A stretch of 64,000 nt of DNA from Putridiphycobacter sp965230485 (GTDB taxonomy: Bacteria; Bacteroidota; Bacteroidia; Flavobacteriales_D; Crocinitomicaceae): NCBI GenBank assembly GCA_965230485.1, contig CBDDLA010000001.1, positions 3,100,001-3,164,000 of the forward strand, in the 5' to 3' direction. Numbering within the stretch: position 1 is the stretch's first letter; every line of letters starts with the position of its first letter. The translations under genes and the position numbers were made by a program. Below, piece by piece: positions 53,737 to 62,748 of the stretch. The notes beneath the pieces are model-generated. The model saw nothing but the letters and a program-made list of their open reading frames with translations, searched no databases and was not told the origin of the DNA.

Positions 53737-54582
53737 ATGAAGAAGAATATCTTATTTCCTACCAACTTTACTGAGTTATCGTATAATGCGTTTGAATACG
53801 CATTAGCTTATGCTAAAAAAACAAAAGCAAAGTTAATTGTTTATCATACTTATTTTGAAGGGGCGGAGATAAGTGAGGAAACTCAAGCTTTTTATGATAA
53901 AAATGATGTGCTCAATTTTATTAATAAAAAAGACCGTTTTTTACCGTTTGAAAAAATAATTGCGGAAAAAGAGGCGACTGAGGTTAAAGTAAAATACATT
54001 GTTGAGATTGGATCATTTATAGACTGTATTAAGAACTACGTCGCAAAGCGAGAGGATAAGATAGACCTGGTAATTATGGGGGCAAAAAAGAACTCATCAA
54101 GGTTATTCGATTTCTTTATGGAGACGAAAACATTGAAGGTACTTCATGAAATTAATAAACCAGTTATGGCGATTCCAAAGCTGGCTTTTTTTGACGGCAC
54201 CTTAGATAATATAGCTTTTTTGGTTGATTATCAGGAAGATGAGAAAGAGCCCTTAATGGATATTATTGAAAAAGCGAAAGAATTTAATGCTAAATTGCAC
54301 GTCATTCATGTTGACGTTTCGCATGGAGAAAGCATTGTACCTTTGATGGATAATTTTAAGCAGTCGCTTGAAGTGGCTAATTTGAAAAACGTGAAGTTTG
54401 AATCAATAGATGGAATTGACATTAAAACGGCGCTTAATAAGTATTGCGAAGCACATAATATAGATGTACTTTGTCTTATTAATCACTACAGAAATATGTA
54501 TCAACGTCTTTTTTCTTATAGCTTAGCAGAAAACTTAATTCAAGAATTGGATATCCCTGTCATGTCCATATATAGGGATTAA
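53737..54582 (+). CDS. Universal stress protein, tandem Usp domains
   Basis: The 281-residue protein starts MKKNILFPTNFTELSYNAFEYA. The first Usp fold occupies about 1-140, and the second runs to the end with DIPVMSIYRD. Neither half keeps the glycine-rich nucleotide motif (the position reads GAKKNSSRLFDFF). It lies 16 nt after the PiT-like gene and probably modulates or responds to that transporter. It converges with the next gene with no spare base between the stops. Confidence 0.88.
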   Translation: MKKNILFPTNFTELSYNAFEYALAYAKKTKAKLIVYHTYFEGAEISEETQAFYDKNDVLNFINKKDRFLPFEKIIAEKEATEVKVKYIVEIGSFIDCIKNYVAKREDKIDLVIMGAKKNSSRLFDFFMETKTLKVLHEINKPVMAIPKLAFFDGTLDNIAFLVDYQEDEKEPLMDIIEKAKEFNAKLHVIHVDVSHGESIVPLMDNFKQSLEVANLKNVKFESIDGIDIKTALNKYCEAHNIDVLCLINHYRNMYQRLFSYSLAENLIQELDIPVMSIYRD

Positions 54583-55017
54583 TTACTCTTTAATTTTAAT
54601 GTCGTAAACAAAATAGTTGGTCTCACCTTGCCACGGCATAGCATTGTTTATTTCTTTGTAAGATACCGTTACCTTTTCTCCTTCAAAGGCTTGAATTTTC
54701 CCATACATTTCTTCATTATCAATCGAGAAATTCCAGACATTACCTACCATACCAGTAGTTTTATCGGTGCCAAATCCACCAAGATTCAATTGACCCTCAT
54801 AAGTCTTAAAAATATATCCTTTTTTAGAGGTTTTAATTAGGTAGCCTGTTCGGGTGCCTTCGCTATACGTGTAATTGGTGTATACAAAATACAGTGCAAT
54901 AAAAATGATAAAACCAATGAGTGAATAGATCCCAGCCCTTTTAAAAAAACGTTTGGTTCGTGTTGCAAAATTTTCAACTTTACGGTTTAGATTATCTGGT
55001 TTATTTTGACTTTCCAT
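54583..55017 (-). CDS. Membrane-anchored protein of a conserved Bacteroidota family
   Basis: The 144-residue protein has a basic N-terminus, one membrane helix (about 29-47) and an outer domain with YSEGTRTGYLIKTSKKGYIF, then KTYEGQLN, GNVWNFSID and a final PWQGETNYFVYD. This resembles a small Bacteroidota family often labelled, almost certainly wrongly, as 6-phosphogluconate dehydrogenase. No dehydrogenase fold is possible at this size. The real role is unknown. It lies 11 nt after ruvX and is probably co-transcribed with it. Confidence 0.7.
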   Translation of the reverse strand: MESQNKPDNLNRKVENFATRTKRFFKRAGIYSLIGFIIFIALYFVYTNYTYSEGTRTGYLIKTSKKGYIFKTYEGQLNLGGFGTDKTTGMVGNVWNFSIDNEEMYGKIQAFEGEKVTVSYKEINNAMPWQGETNYFVYDIKIKE

Positions 55018-55028
55018 TTTGAAATATA

Positions 55029-55439
55029 TTATAAGCTGCTCATATAAGATTGCAGGATGATGGTGGCTGAGATTTCATCAATTAAAGCTTTATTTTGTCT
55101 CTTTTTTTTACTTAATCCAGAATCAATCATGGTTTGAAATGCCATTTTTGATGTAAATCGCTCGTCTACCATTTTAATTGGAATATGTCCAAAGGTACTA
55201 TTCAATTTTTCTTTTAAAGCCTGAACTGGAACGCTATTGTGCGTATCTTGTCCATTTAGTTGTTTTGGTTCACCTAAAATAATGGCATCTACTTTGTGCT
55301 TAGCAAAATAGTCTACCAGAAACTTAAACAAATCTTGAGTGTCAATTGTGGTCAAGCCAGAAGCAATAATTTTTAAGTCATCCGTTTCTGCAATACCAGT
55401 TCTTTTTTGCCCGTAATCTAAAGCAATTAGTCTTCCCAT
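55029..55439 (-). CDS. ruvX: Holliday junction resolvase-like protein RuvX (YqgF)
   Basis: The 136-residue protein begins LIALDYGQKRTGIA, the RNase H-like first strand with catalytic Asp, and continues with DAIILGEPKQLNG, VDERFTSKMA and the last acidic residue in LIDEISATIIL. YqgF/RuvX proteins act in rRNA maturation and possibly in resolving recombination intermediates. Its start overlaps the end of the nhaC gene by 13 nt, so the two are co-transcribed. Confidence 0.93.
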   Translation of the reverse strand: MGRLIALDYGQKRTGIAETDDLKIIASGLTTIDTQDLFKFLVDYFAKHKVDAIILGEPKQLNGQDTHNSVPVQALKEKLNSTFGHIPIKMVDERFTSKMAFQTMIDSGLSKKKRQNKALIDEISATIILQSYMSSL

Positions 55440-57406
55440 TGTATGTCTGATTTTTTACCAAACACTTCAACCACTATTATTATCGCGCCAAATGCTAGCA
55501 GAAAGCTCAAAATAGGGGGTAAGCCAATAGCTGTTGGAATAATACCAATGGTAATGGCAATGGCACCAACTGTCAACGCGTAAGGTATTTGTGTTCGGAC
55601 GTGATCGATATGATTACATCCACTGGCCAAAGAACTTAAAATTGTTGTGTCTGAAATTGGGGAACAATGGTCACCTAAAACGGAACCTGCTAAAACAGAA
55701 CTTACCACATTATAGAAAATGGGCATGGCTAATTCTGGAGACATATTATCATTCATACACAGTAACCAGGCTGCAGGCAAAATAATAGGATATACCAATG
55801 CCATGGTTGACCATGAGGAGCCGGTAGAAAAGGCGACAATGGCTGAAAGTATAAATGTGAAAGCAGGAATTAACCATGGACTGATTTTTCCCTCAATGGC
55901 ACCTGAGAGAAAGTCAGCTGTATGCAAATCTTCTGTTACCAATGCTAATGACCAAGCGAGAATTAAGATTAGAAGCGCTGGTACCATAGATTTAAAACCC
56001 TTGATAACGGTTTCAACCGTGTCTTGCAAATTCATGATCCTTTGTCCGAGCGTTAGCAGTATGGCCACGAACATAGCTGAAATTGAGGCCCACAATAATG
56101 CAGTATATGAGTCTGACACACCAATTAAACTACCTAATTTTTGGCCGAAAGATTCCGCAGGCATATCCAAAAGCCCCATGCTCGACCAAATCTGCCCCCA
56201 TGAATCAAAATCTCCTTTAGGGTTAATGGCAAATAAACTACTCTGAATACTGTCAAATCCTGTTACCAATAAACCGAGTAATGTTCCAAAAACGATTATA
56301 ACTACTGGTAACACAGCATTAATAGCCCTTAGCGGAATATCAGGAACTGGATCTAAATCTTCCATCTCAGTTAAGTCCGCGTTATTTTCCTCAGGATTTA
56401 CAACCTTGCCCAGTCTTGCCCTTTTTTCTGCTTTTAACATTGGTCCAAAATCTCGGTTCCGCCAAATTAAATAGAACATGAAAAATAAGGTCAAAATAGG
56501 ATAAAATGAATAGGATAAACTGTTCAAAAATACGCTATAAACGCCTTCAGAAATTTGAGCGCCATCAGCATTAATTTTGGTTAATCCATTTTGAATATAA
56601 CCTAGTTCAGCACCAATCCATGTTGTCACAAATGCAATTGCTGATACCGGAGCTGCTGTTGAATCGACAATATATGAGAGTTTTTCTCTTGAGATTTTTA
56701 GTTTATCAGTTATGGCGCGCATAGTATTTCCCACAACTAATGAATTGGCATAGTCGTCAAAAAAAATGGAGATACCCAATAAGTAGGTTGTCAGTTGTCC
56801 GCTTCTCGCATTTTTGGCGTACTTAACGATTCTATTAACAATACCTTTCATACCACCATTTCGAGATATTAAAGCCACTATTCCACCAATCATTACTGAA
56901 AATAGAATGACACTAACATGACTGGATTCAGTGAGCGCATGCAAAATATACGTATCTATTACACTCAAAAATCCAATAAATATGCCCTTGAAACCAGCGG
57001 CATAATAACCCATTATAGCCCCTCCAAGGAAAATGCCTGAAAAGAGTGAGAAAATGACTTCTTTATAAATGAGGGCAAAAAATATGGCAAACAATGGAGG
57101 GAGTATGGAAAGCCAAAGCGGAATAATGTTGGACTCTGGCTGATTAAATACATAACCTTTTATTTTAAGTTTTTCCCCTCGGATAAATTGATGATTAAAT
57201 GTTGGATACTCTCCAGATTTATCAAGTTTTATTTTCTGGCCGTTAACCGTTATGATAGCTGGAAACGATTCATCCGTATTTAGTATGGAAATCTCCGTTT
57301 CAATGTCCTCAATTATGGCAGAAGGGTACTTTAGTTTTAAAGCTGATTGAGCCTGGCAATTGAAGGCAATGAACAGAATAATAAAAGAAAGGAGTGAATA
57401 CCTCAT
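55427..57406 (-). CDS. nhaC: NhaC-type Na+/H+ antiporter with N-terminal exported domain
   Basis: The 659-residue protein has a signal sequence (about 1-19) and a β-rich exported domain of about 75 residues, then some 12 helices of the NhaC family with FFDDYANSLVVGN, STAAPVSAIAFVTTW and GDHCSPISDTT. It exchanges sodium for protons at the inner membrane, which fits a marine lifestyle. Ordinary NhaC is shorter (about 450-500 residues) and lacks the N-terminal domain. The ATG at 57406 has a promoter box exactly 4 nt upstream. ruvX overlaps its end. Confidence 0.88.
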   Translation of the reverse strand: MRYSLLSFIILFIAFNCQAQSALKLKYPSAIIEDIETEISILNTDESFPAIITVNGQKIKLDKSGEYPTFNHQFIRGEKLKIKGYVFNQPESNIIPLWLSILPPLFAIFFALIYKEVIFSLFSGIFLGGAIMGYYAAGFKGIFIGFLSVIDTYILHALTESSHVSVILFSVMIGGIVALISRNGGMKGIVNRIVKYAKNARSGQLTTYLLGISIFFDDYANSLVVGNTMRAITDKLKISREKLSYIVDSTAAPVSAIAFVTTWIGAELGYIQNGLTKINADGAQISEGVYSVFLNSLSYSFYPILTLFFMFYLIWRNRDFGPMLKAEKRARLGKVVNPEENNADLTEMEDLDPVPDIPLRAINAVLPVVIIVFGTLLGLLVTGFDSIQSSLFAINPKGDFDSWGQIWSSMGLLDMPAESFGQKLGSLIGVSDSYTALLWASISAMFVAILLTLGQRIMNLQDTVETVIKGFKSMVPALLILILAWSLALVTEDLHTADFLSGAIEGKISPWLIPAFTFILSAIVAFSTGSSWSTMALVYPIILPAAWLLCMNDNMSPELAMPIFYNVVSSVLAGSVLGDHCSPISDTTILSSLASGCNHIDHVRTQIPYALTVGAIAITIGIIPTAIGLPPILSFLLAFGAIIIVVEVFGKKSDIQWED

Positions 57407-57410
57407 TTAA

Positions 57411-57418
57411 CAAAAATA
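57411..57418 (-). promoter_or_regulatory. TAnnTTTG promoter element only 4 nt before the nhaC start
   Basis: The minus strand reads TATTTTTG, then TTAA, then the ATG. This is the same 4-nt spacing as at 31591-31603 and 46203-46215, so a leaderless mRNA is expected. Confidence 0.6.
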
Positions 57419-57470
57419 ATAAGTTTGCTTAATTGAAGATGACTAAAGCAAATTATTTGAACTAGAGCAG

Positions 57471-58130
57471 TTATTCAGATAAATCAACGTATACCACTTT
57501 TTTGGTGTCGAAAAATGGTTCAGAAAAATGATCTGCCAAATCTAAAAACTCATAGTATTCATGAACTGGCTTCATTTCCTTCGTTAAATCACCACCTTTT
57601 AAATAGAGTAGACCATTTGGGAATCCATTTTGCTCCTTTTTCTTAATTTTTTTGCGTACCCATTTCAAGAATGCAGGCATGGCGGTCACAGCTCTACTTA
57701 CAATAAAATCAAACTTATGCTGAATGTCTTCGGCCCTAATTTGTTTCGCGGTCACATTTTTAAGTCCTATTTCATCTTTAATGGCGTTAACCACTTTTAT
57801 TTTTTTGCCAATAGAATCAGCTAAAAAAAAATGTGAATTGGGAAATAAAATGGCGAGCGGAATTCCTGGAAACCCACCTCCTGTGCCAACATCTAAAATA
57901 TCTGATCCATCTGCAAAATTAATGGCCTTTGCTATACCTAATGAATGCAAAACGTGTTTTTCATAGAATTGGTCAAAGTCCTTTCGGCTAACCACATTAA
58001 TTTGGTCATTCCATTCCTTGTAAACATCATATAAGGCAGTAAACTGCTTTTTTTGATGACTTGTTAAATTGGGAAAGTATTTAAATATAATATCGACTGT
58101 CGGAGCCATATTAATGGTTGCCATTTTCAA
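57471..58130 (-). CDS. rsmG: 16S rRNA (guanine-527-N7) methyltransferase RsmG
   Basis: The protein of up to 219 residues shows KEWNDQINVVSRKD, the SAM-binding loop LDVGTGGGFPGIPLAILFP and SRAVTAMP, all typical of RsmG (GidB). It adds a methyl group to G527 of 16S rRNA near the decoding site. Three in-frame ATGs are possible: 58130, 58124 (both overlapping purE) and 58109, just after the purE stop. Sequence alone does not settle which is used. It is the last gene of purK-purE-rsmG. Confidence 0.93.
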   Translation of the reverse strand: MKMATINMAPTVDIIFKYFPNLTSHQKKQFTALYDVYKEWNDQINVVSRKDFDQFYEKHVLHSLGIAKAINFADGSDILDVGTGGGFPGIPLAILFPNSHFFLADSIGKKIKVVNAIKDEIGLKNVTAKQIRAEDIQHKFDFIVSRAVTAMPAFLKWVRKKIKKKEQNGFPNGLLYLKGGDLTKEMKPVHEYYEFLDLADHFSEPFFDTKKVVYVDLSE

Positions 58131-58605
58131 GATCCTGCGCAGATTTTAAAACTTTGTCTTTTAGGGCTTCTTTATATGTTACTAATTTATCATAAACACT
58201 TTGATTAGAAGCGCCAATGATACTTGCTGCCAATAATCCTGCGTTTTTCGCACCGTTTAAAGCAACTGTTGCAACTGGAATGCCTCCAGGCATTTGAAGA
58301 ATTGATAAAACAGAGTCCCATCCATCAATTGAATTACTGGATTTGATTGGCACCCCGATAACAGGTAATGCAGTTAACGAAGCTGTCATGCCTGGCAAAT
58401 GAGCAGCTCCTCCAGCTCCGGCAATAATCACCTTTATTCCTCTCGATTGCGCTTTTTTGGCATAGTCATACATTCGTTCAGGCGTTCTATGAGCAGAAAC
58501 GACAGTTATTTCGTAATTAATTCCAATTTCTTTTAGCTCCTCAGCTGCCTCTTTCATAATCGGTAAATCCGACTGTGACCCCATAATAATTCCAACTTCA
58601 ACCAT
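58111..58605 (-). CDS. purE: 5-(carboxyamino)imidazole ribonucleotide mutase PurE
   Basis: The 164-residue protein has GIIMGSQSDLPIMKEA, VVSAHRTPERM and AGAGGAAHLPGMTA, the standard class I PurE motifs. It moves the carboxyl group made by PurK to the imidazole carbon in purine synthesis. It is 11 nt downstream of purK and overlaps rsmG by about 20 nt, depending on the rsmG start. Confidence 0.97.
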   Translation of the reverse strand: MVEVGIIMGSQSDLPIMKEAAEELKEIGINYEITVVSAHRTPERMYDYAKKAQSRGIKVIIAGAGGAAHLPGMTASLTALPVIGVPIKSSNSIDGWDSVLSILQMPGGIPVATVALNGAKNAGLLAASIIGASNQSVYDKLVTYKEALKDKVLKSAQDLENGNH

Positions 58606-58616
58606 AGTATTTTCTT

Positions 58617-59762
58617 TTATTCACTAATTACTTTAAATGCTTCTTTTACTTTTAAGGCTATGTCTTTTGCTTTACTTAATTCACGATTAACAACCGTAAT
58701 ATGCCCCATTTTTCTGAATGGTTTGGTATCGGTTTTTCCGTATATATGAGGTGTAACGCCTGGCATAGACAGCACAGTTTCCATTCCCTCATATTTTACT
58801 TTTCCACTGTATCCTTTTTCACCGAGTACATTAATCATAACACTTGGAATGGCAATTTCGGTGCTACCCAATGGTAAGTTTAAAATTGCTCTTAAATGTT
58901 GTTCGAATTGTGAGGTAAAATTGCCTTCAATAGTGTGGTGGCCGCTATTGTGGGGGCGAGGAGCAATTTCATTAACCAGCAGTTTTCCATCTTTTGTTAA
59001 AAAGAGTTCAACAGCTAAAATTCCTATAAAATTCAATTTTTCTACTAAATTTTCCGCAATTATTTTAGCTTCTTTTTCAATGTTGTCCGATACTTCAGCA
59101 GGAGAAAACAAAAATTCTACCAAATTGGCTTCAGGGTTAAATTCTTGTTCAGCGATTGGAAACGATTGAATGTCGCCTTTAGCATTTCGTGCAACAATGA
59201 CGGACAGTTCTTTATCAAAATCAACAAAGGTTTCTAGCACAGAGGGTGCATCAAAACCCTCAATTATATCATTTTCATCTCTTAAAACAGTAACCCCTTT
59301 TCCGTCATAACCACCCACGCGCATTTTTTGCATGAATGGCAATTCAGTGATGTACGACGAAATTTCATTTCTATTTTCAATTAAGTAGAATGGGGCAGTA
59401 GGGATATTGTTTTTTTGATAAAATTCTTTTTGAGCTCCCTTATCCTGAATCATTTCAATAATATGAGGTTGAGGATAAATTTTAACCCCTTCTTGCTCTA
59501 ATTTTTTCAGGGCCTCAATATTGACGTTTTCAATTTCAATTGTTAAAACATCTTTGTCTTTGCCAAAAGCATATACGGCATCAAAATCCTTAATATCTCC
59601 ATCCGTAAAATGATAAGATAATGAGCTGGCTGGACTATTTGCACCTTGGTCTAAAATATAGACGTTGACGTCGAAATTAGTTGCTTCTTGAATAAACATT
59701 CTACCAAGTTGTCCGCCTCCTAAAATGCCAAGTTTAAAAGCATCACTATAAAATTCAGCCAT
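58617..59762 (-). CDS. purK: 5-(carboxyamino)imidazole ribonucleotide synthase PurK
   Basis: The 381-residue ATP-grasp enzyme starts with LGILGGGQLGRMF and later shows MRVGGYDGKGV, NEIAPRPHNSGHHTIE and SQFEQHLRAILNLPLG. It makes N5-CAIR from AIR, bicarbonate and ATP, and PurE then isomerises it. It leads the purK-purE-rsmG unit, with a promoter box 14 nt upstream of the ATG. Confidence 0.97.
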   Translation of the reverse strand: MAEFYSDAFKLGILGGGQLGRMFIQEATNFDVNVYILDQGANSPASSLSYHFTDGDIKDFDAVYAFGKDKDVLTIEIENVNIEALKKLEQEGVKIYPQPHIIEMIQDKGAQKEFYQKNNIPTAPFYLIENRNEISSYITELPFMQKMRVGGYDGKGVTVLRDENDIIEGFDAPSVLETFVDFDKELSVIVARNAKGDIQSFPIAEQEFNPEANLVEFLFSPAEVSDNIEKEAKIIAENLVEKLNFIGILAVELFLTKDGKLLVNEIAPRPHNSGHHTIEGNFTSQFEQHLRAILNLPLGSTEIAIPSVMINVLGEKGYSGKVKYEGMETVLSMPGVTPHIYGKTDTKPFRKMGHITVVNRELSKAKDIALKVKEAFKVISE

Positions 59763-59776
59763 TGAAAAAGTTTTGG

Positions 59777-59784
59777 CAAAGGTA
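59777..59784 (-). promoter_or_regulatory. TAnnTTTG promoter element of the purK-purE-rsmG operon
   Basis: The minus strand reads TACCTTTG, a full consensus match, 14 nt before the purK ATG. Confidence 0.6.
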
Positions 59785-59807
59785 AAATTTATTTGTTAAA
59801 AACAGAC

Positions 59808-60554
59808 TTAATTATTGGTCTCTTCATCATCAGTCACCTCTTCATAATCTGTAAATTCTGGCTCTTCTGAAACTGAATTTTGAGACTGATTGTTCTGGAA
59901 AGGATTTTGATTAAACATTTGACCTCTAAACCTACCTGCGTATGGATTGTTTCTTTTAGTGGCTTCTGCAAATGATTTACCAGATAAAAGGCCGCCAATT
60001 GTCCTGCCAGCTCTCATTAATGTATTTACGAGTACAAAAATGCCGATTACTTTAAAAATAAAGCCGAAAAAGGATGTGTCATAGATGTTCAAAATAGCAT
60101 TTGTAAACCAAGCGGTAATGCCATTACTTGTAAATTCAGGAAATATTGACCCAATGACAAAAAAGAATACAGCACCAATGATTAAGGATATCTCCAATTT
60201 TTCATCAAACTCAGGTAAAATACCTTTAGCAAACTGATTGGTTATCCCTTTAAATTGCGTGAGCATTGATCTGGTTTGAAACTTGCCGATTAGATAAAAT
60301 AATATCATAATGGCCCCAAGACCAATAGCAATAATCTGCTTATTAATCAGCACTGAATTGAGATTAATGAGTTGAATAAACTGAATAGAAACCGCGGTGA
60401 ATAAGATATATTTAACAATTCTAACCAAGTTGCCCTTAACAGGACTCTGAATACTACCGGTCAAAAAATTAAAGATGATTTTAAAAATTCCCCAGATGAA
60501 TTCGAATATGGTAAAACAAACGCCCAGGAGAAAAAGAAAATGAAGTACTTGCAT
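59808..60554 (-). CDS. Integral membrane protein of unknown function
   Basis: The 248-residue protein has about five to six membrane helices spread from residue 3 to 180, and then a soluble C-terminal tail rich in Asn, Gln and Glu with a very acidic end (EEPEFTDYEEVTDDEE). I do not recognise a family. The tail probably lies in the cytoplasm. It stands between purK and a MORN-repeat gene on the same strand, with 45 nt before purK and 76 nt after the MORN gene. Confidence 0.65.
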   Translation of the reverse strand: MQVLHFLFLLGVCFTIFEFIWGIFKIIFNFLTGSIQSPVKGNLVRIVKYILFTAVSIQFIQLINLNSVLINKQIIAIGLGAIMILFYLIGKFQTRSMLTQFKGITNQFAKGILPEFDEKLEISLIIGAVFFFVIGSIFPEFTSNGITAWFTNAILNIYDTSFFGFIFKVIGIFVLVNTLMRAGRTIGGLLSGKSFAEATKRNNPYAGRFRGQMFNQNPFQNNQSQNSVSEEPEFTDYEEVTDDEETNN

Positions 60555-60630
60555 TAATAGTTATTTACCTTAAGCGTCTTCAAAAACTGTACAATGATTC
60601 AAAAAGAGGATTTAATAGACAGAATGGCAG

Positions 60631-61602
60631 TTATTTCTTTTTCTTTTTAGACTTTTCTTCTGATTCTTTTGATTCTTCTTCCTTTTCGTCAGCTTTTCCC
60701 ATTTCATCTCCATTTTCGTTGTAATAGTGTTCCTCCAAAAGTTCATCTTTCTCCCATTTCCCTTCATATTTAACAACACCGTCTTCATAATACTCCTCCC
60801 AAAGTCCATGTTTTTGTCCTTTTTTATACCGCTCAATAATCCATGTATTGCCATTTTGATAAAGCCGTTTTATTTGACCTTCACGAACACCATCCTTATA
60901 ATTTTCAGTATAAAATAGTCTTCCGTCGTCATAATAAAACGAGCATAATCCATCTTTTTGTCCGTCTTTAAAAAATTGTTCAATGGCCACTTCACCACTT
61001 TCAAAGTAAGTTTTGTAGGCGCCATGAAACGCTCCATTTTTATAGCTGATTTCTTTTTTAATTTTACCCGGTTCACCATTTTCACCCTTGAAAAATTCTT
61101 TTTTATTACCATTTAATTGACCTGCCTGCCATGTTTCAATTTTATGAATATTTCCATCAGGAAAATAATAGGTATGTTTACCTTCTGCTACACCCGCATA
61201 ATAACTCTTTTCCCATTTTAAGGTATTGTCTTTATTGTAAAAATACCACGTACCATCTTCTTTCCCTTGATAATGAGAGCGAATTAAATTGATGTTGCCC
61301 TCTTCGTAATATATGGTATCCTGACCTTCGGCTCTACCATTTACAAAATGTAAATACATTTCTAAATTCTCATTAAAAAAGCATGATTTGCAAAAACCAG
61401 TGAATGGTTTGCCTGACTTTTGATGAAAAACGGCATTTTGGTCTTCATCAAAATAAACCATATCGGCACAATCCCTTACCCTTTCAAATCTTGCATCAGA
61501 GCATTTTAAAATTGGTTTTTCAGGTCTTTTAGGGATATCCTCTTGAGAAAAGCCAATTAATGTAACTAAGCAAGCGGTTAAAGAGGTTACAAGATTCTTC
61601 AT
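60631..61602 (-). CDS. Exported MORN-repeat protein
   Basis: The 323-residue protein has a signal peptide ending near GFSQ. From about residue 75 to 290 it consists of MORN_2-type repeats (GKEDGTWYFYN, GVAEGKHTYYFPDG, GQKDGLCSFYYDDG, GQKHGLWEEYYEDG), as in YwqK-like proteins. The C-terminus is a Lys/Glu/Ser-rich tail (KEEESKESEEKSKKKKK). MORN proteins in Bacteroidota are common, but the function is not known. A cysteine-containing part (FCKSCFF) precedes the repeats. Confidence 0.82.
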   Translation of the reverse strand: MKNLVTSLTACLVTLIGFSQEDIPKRPEKPILKCSDARFERVRDCADMVYFDEDQNAVFHQKSGKPFTGFCKSCFFNENLEMYLHFVNGRAEGQDTIYYEEGNINLIRSHYQGKEDGTWYFYNKDNTLKWEKSYYAGVAEGKHTYYFPDGNIHKIETWQAGQLNGNKKEFFKGENGEPGKIKKEISYKNGAFHGAYKTYFESGEVAIEQFFKDGQKDGLCSFYYDDGRLFYTENYKDGVREGQIKRLYQNGNTWIIERYKKGQKHGLWEEYYEDGVVKYEGKWEKDELLEEHYYNENGDEMGKADEKEEESKESEEKSKKKKK

Positions 61603-61686
61603 GATTGGTCGGTTTCTTTATGTATTTCAAAATTTATGCCGTAATCAAAAAAGACACCGACAAGCCTTAAAGATAAAAAAACTAAT

Positions 61687-62547
61687 CTATCGCTTCCAAA
61701 CTAATTCCGGTATAATAGCATCTTCTTCAATAATATTGGCTTCTCTTAAATTATGCACTACATTATTGAGCATGACATCACTTACCCAGCCATGAATGGC
61801 CCACTCAGTTTTGTGAAACCATTTTGCCACATCATTTGGTTGTTGTTTATATCTTTCAGCAACTAAAGCAATACTTTTTTCGGTTTGCATAAATTGATCG
61901 CACCGGTCATGTATTGTTCTAAGCACCCTTATCACACTATCAGGCGCTTCTTCCAAAATTTTATTTGTAGCAGCCACCATAAAACAAGGCCATGGTGTTA
62001 CAAATTGGCCAATTCTTTTTAGAGTGCCATTAGTGACGTATGGCTTAGTCGTGTATTTTTCCCAATAAAACACGTCCGTTTCCATTTTAGTCAGGGAGTC
62101 TAAGGCTCCATCTAAATTTTTTATAATTGAAAATTGAGAATGATCAATAGTACGTTCATTTTCTACGGCATCTACTATGGCCATTAAATGCGAACCAGAG
62201 CCAAATCGGCTAATGGCATATCTTTTATTGTAAATCTGGTTATGATGCTCTAGTTTATTGTCTACACCAGTATGGATACCCCAGATCAAGGGCGTATTGA
62301 CATATCCAGAAACAATTTTCGACTGATTTCCTACAATAATATCTTTTACAATCCCTTCTGTTAAAAGAACACACATGTCCACTTCACCATCTCTCAATGC
62401 TTTGGTCATTTGTCCTGTACCACCCCTAAAATTGGTCCATTCTAAATCAACGCCTCTTCTTTCAAATTCTCCTTCTTCTTTCGCTAAATGGATGGGAAGA
62501 TTAAAATGCTCTGGTACACCTCCCAGCTTTATTTTTTGTATACTCAT
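61687..62547 (-). CDS. Solute-binding-like protein without signal peptide
   Basis: The 286-residue protein has the fold of periplasmic solute-binding proteins of the NMT1/THI5-SsuA type. It starts KIKLGGVPEHFNLPIHLA and has the typical RRGVDLEWTNFRGGTGQM, then AISRFGSGSHLMAIVDA and VTPWPCFMVAATNK. However, it begins directly with the first strand, without a signal peptide or lipobox, and no ABC transporter permease or ATPase gene is near. It may be a cytoplasmic ligand-binding protein or an enzyme of the same fold. The substrate is unknown. Confidence 0.78.
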   Translation of the reverse strand: MSIQKIKLGGVPEHFNLPIHLAKEEGEFERRGVDLEWTNFRGGTGQMTKALRDGEVDMCVLLTEGIVKDIIVGNQSKIVSGYVNTPLIWGIHTGVDNKLEHHNQIYNKRYAISRFGSGSHLMAIVDAVENERTIDHSQFSIIKNLDGALDSLTKMETDVFYWEKYTTKPYVTNGTLKRIGQFVTPWPCFMVAATNKILEEAPDSVIRVLRTIHDRCDQFMQTEKSIALVAERYKQQPNDVAKWFHKTEWAIHGWVSDVMLNNVVHNLREANIIEEDAIIPELVWKR

Positions 62548-62699
62548 TTTGTTTTTTGTAAACTACAATAAGGCATAAAGATAATAGAACTTGAAAGTAC
62601 GGCAATTTTTTAGCGCGCGCTTTTTAAGCCTATTTTAAATAAGTGCACAATAGAACAAGGGGGAATATGGTGAAAAAATGCTGATGTGATTCTGATATT

Positions 62700-62739
62700 A
62701 AAAAACTGATACTCTACAATTATTTAGCAGAGTATCAGT
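62700..62739 (-). terminator. Intrinsic terminator of the metalloprotease gene
   Basis: ACTGATACTCT and AGAGTATCAGT form a perfect 11-bp stem with a 13-nt loop, with a six-T run on the minus strand. It begins 9 nt after the stop codon at 62749. Confidence 0.88.
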
Positions 62740-62748
62740 GTTCTGGTT

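Noticed and set aside
55719..56246. A plus-strand frame of 175 codons
   Set aside because: It lies wholly antisense to the well-supported nhaC gene and has no family features.
60612..61112. Two minus-strand frames of 80 codons each
   Set aside because: They are out-of-frame readings of the MORN-repeat gene.
62608..62622. GCGCGCGC stretch in an AT-rich gap
   Set aside because: A simple dinucleotide palindrome with no partner or repeat elsewhere; no function can be supported.
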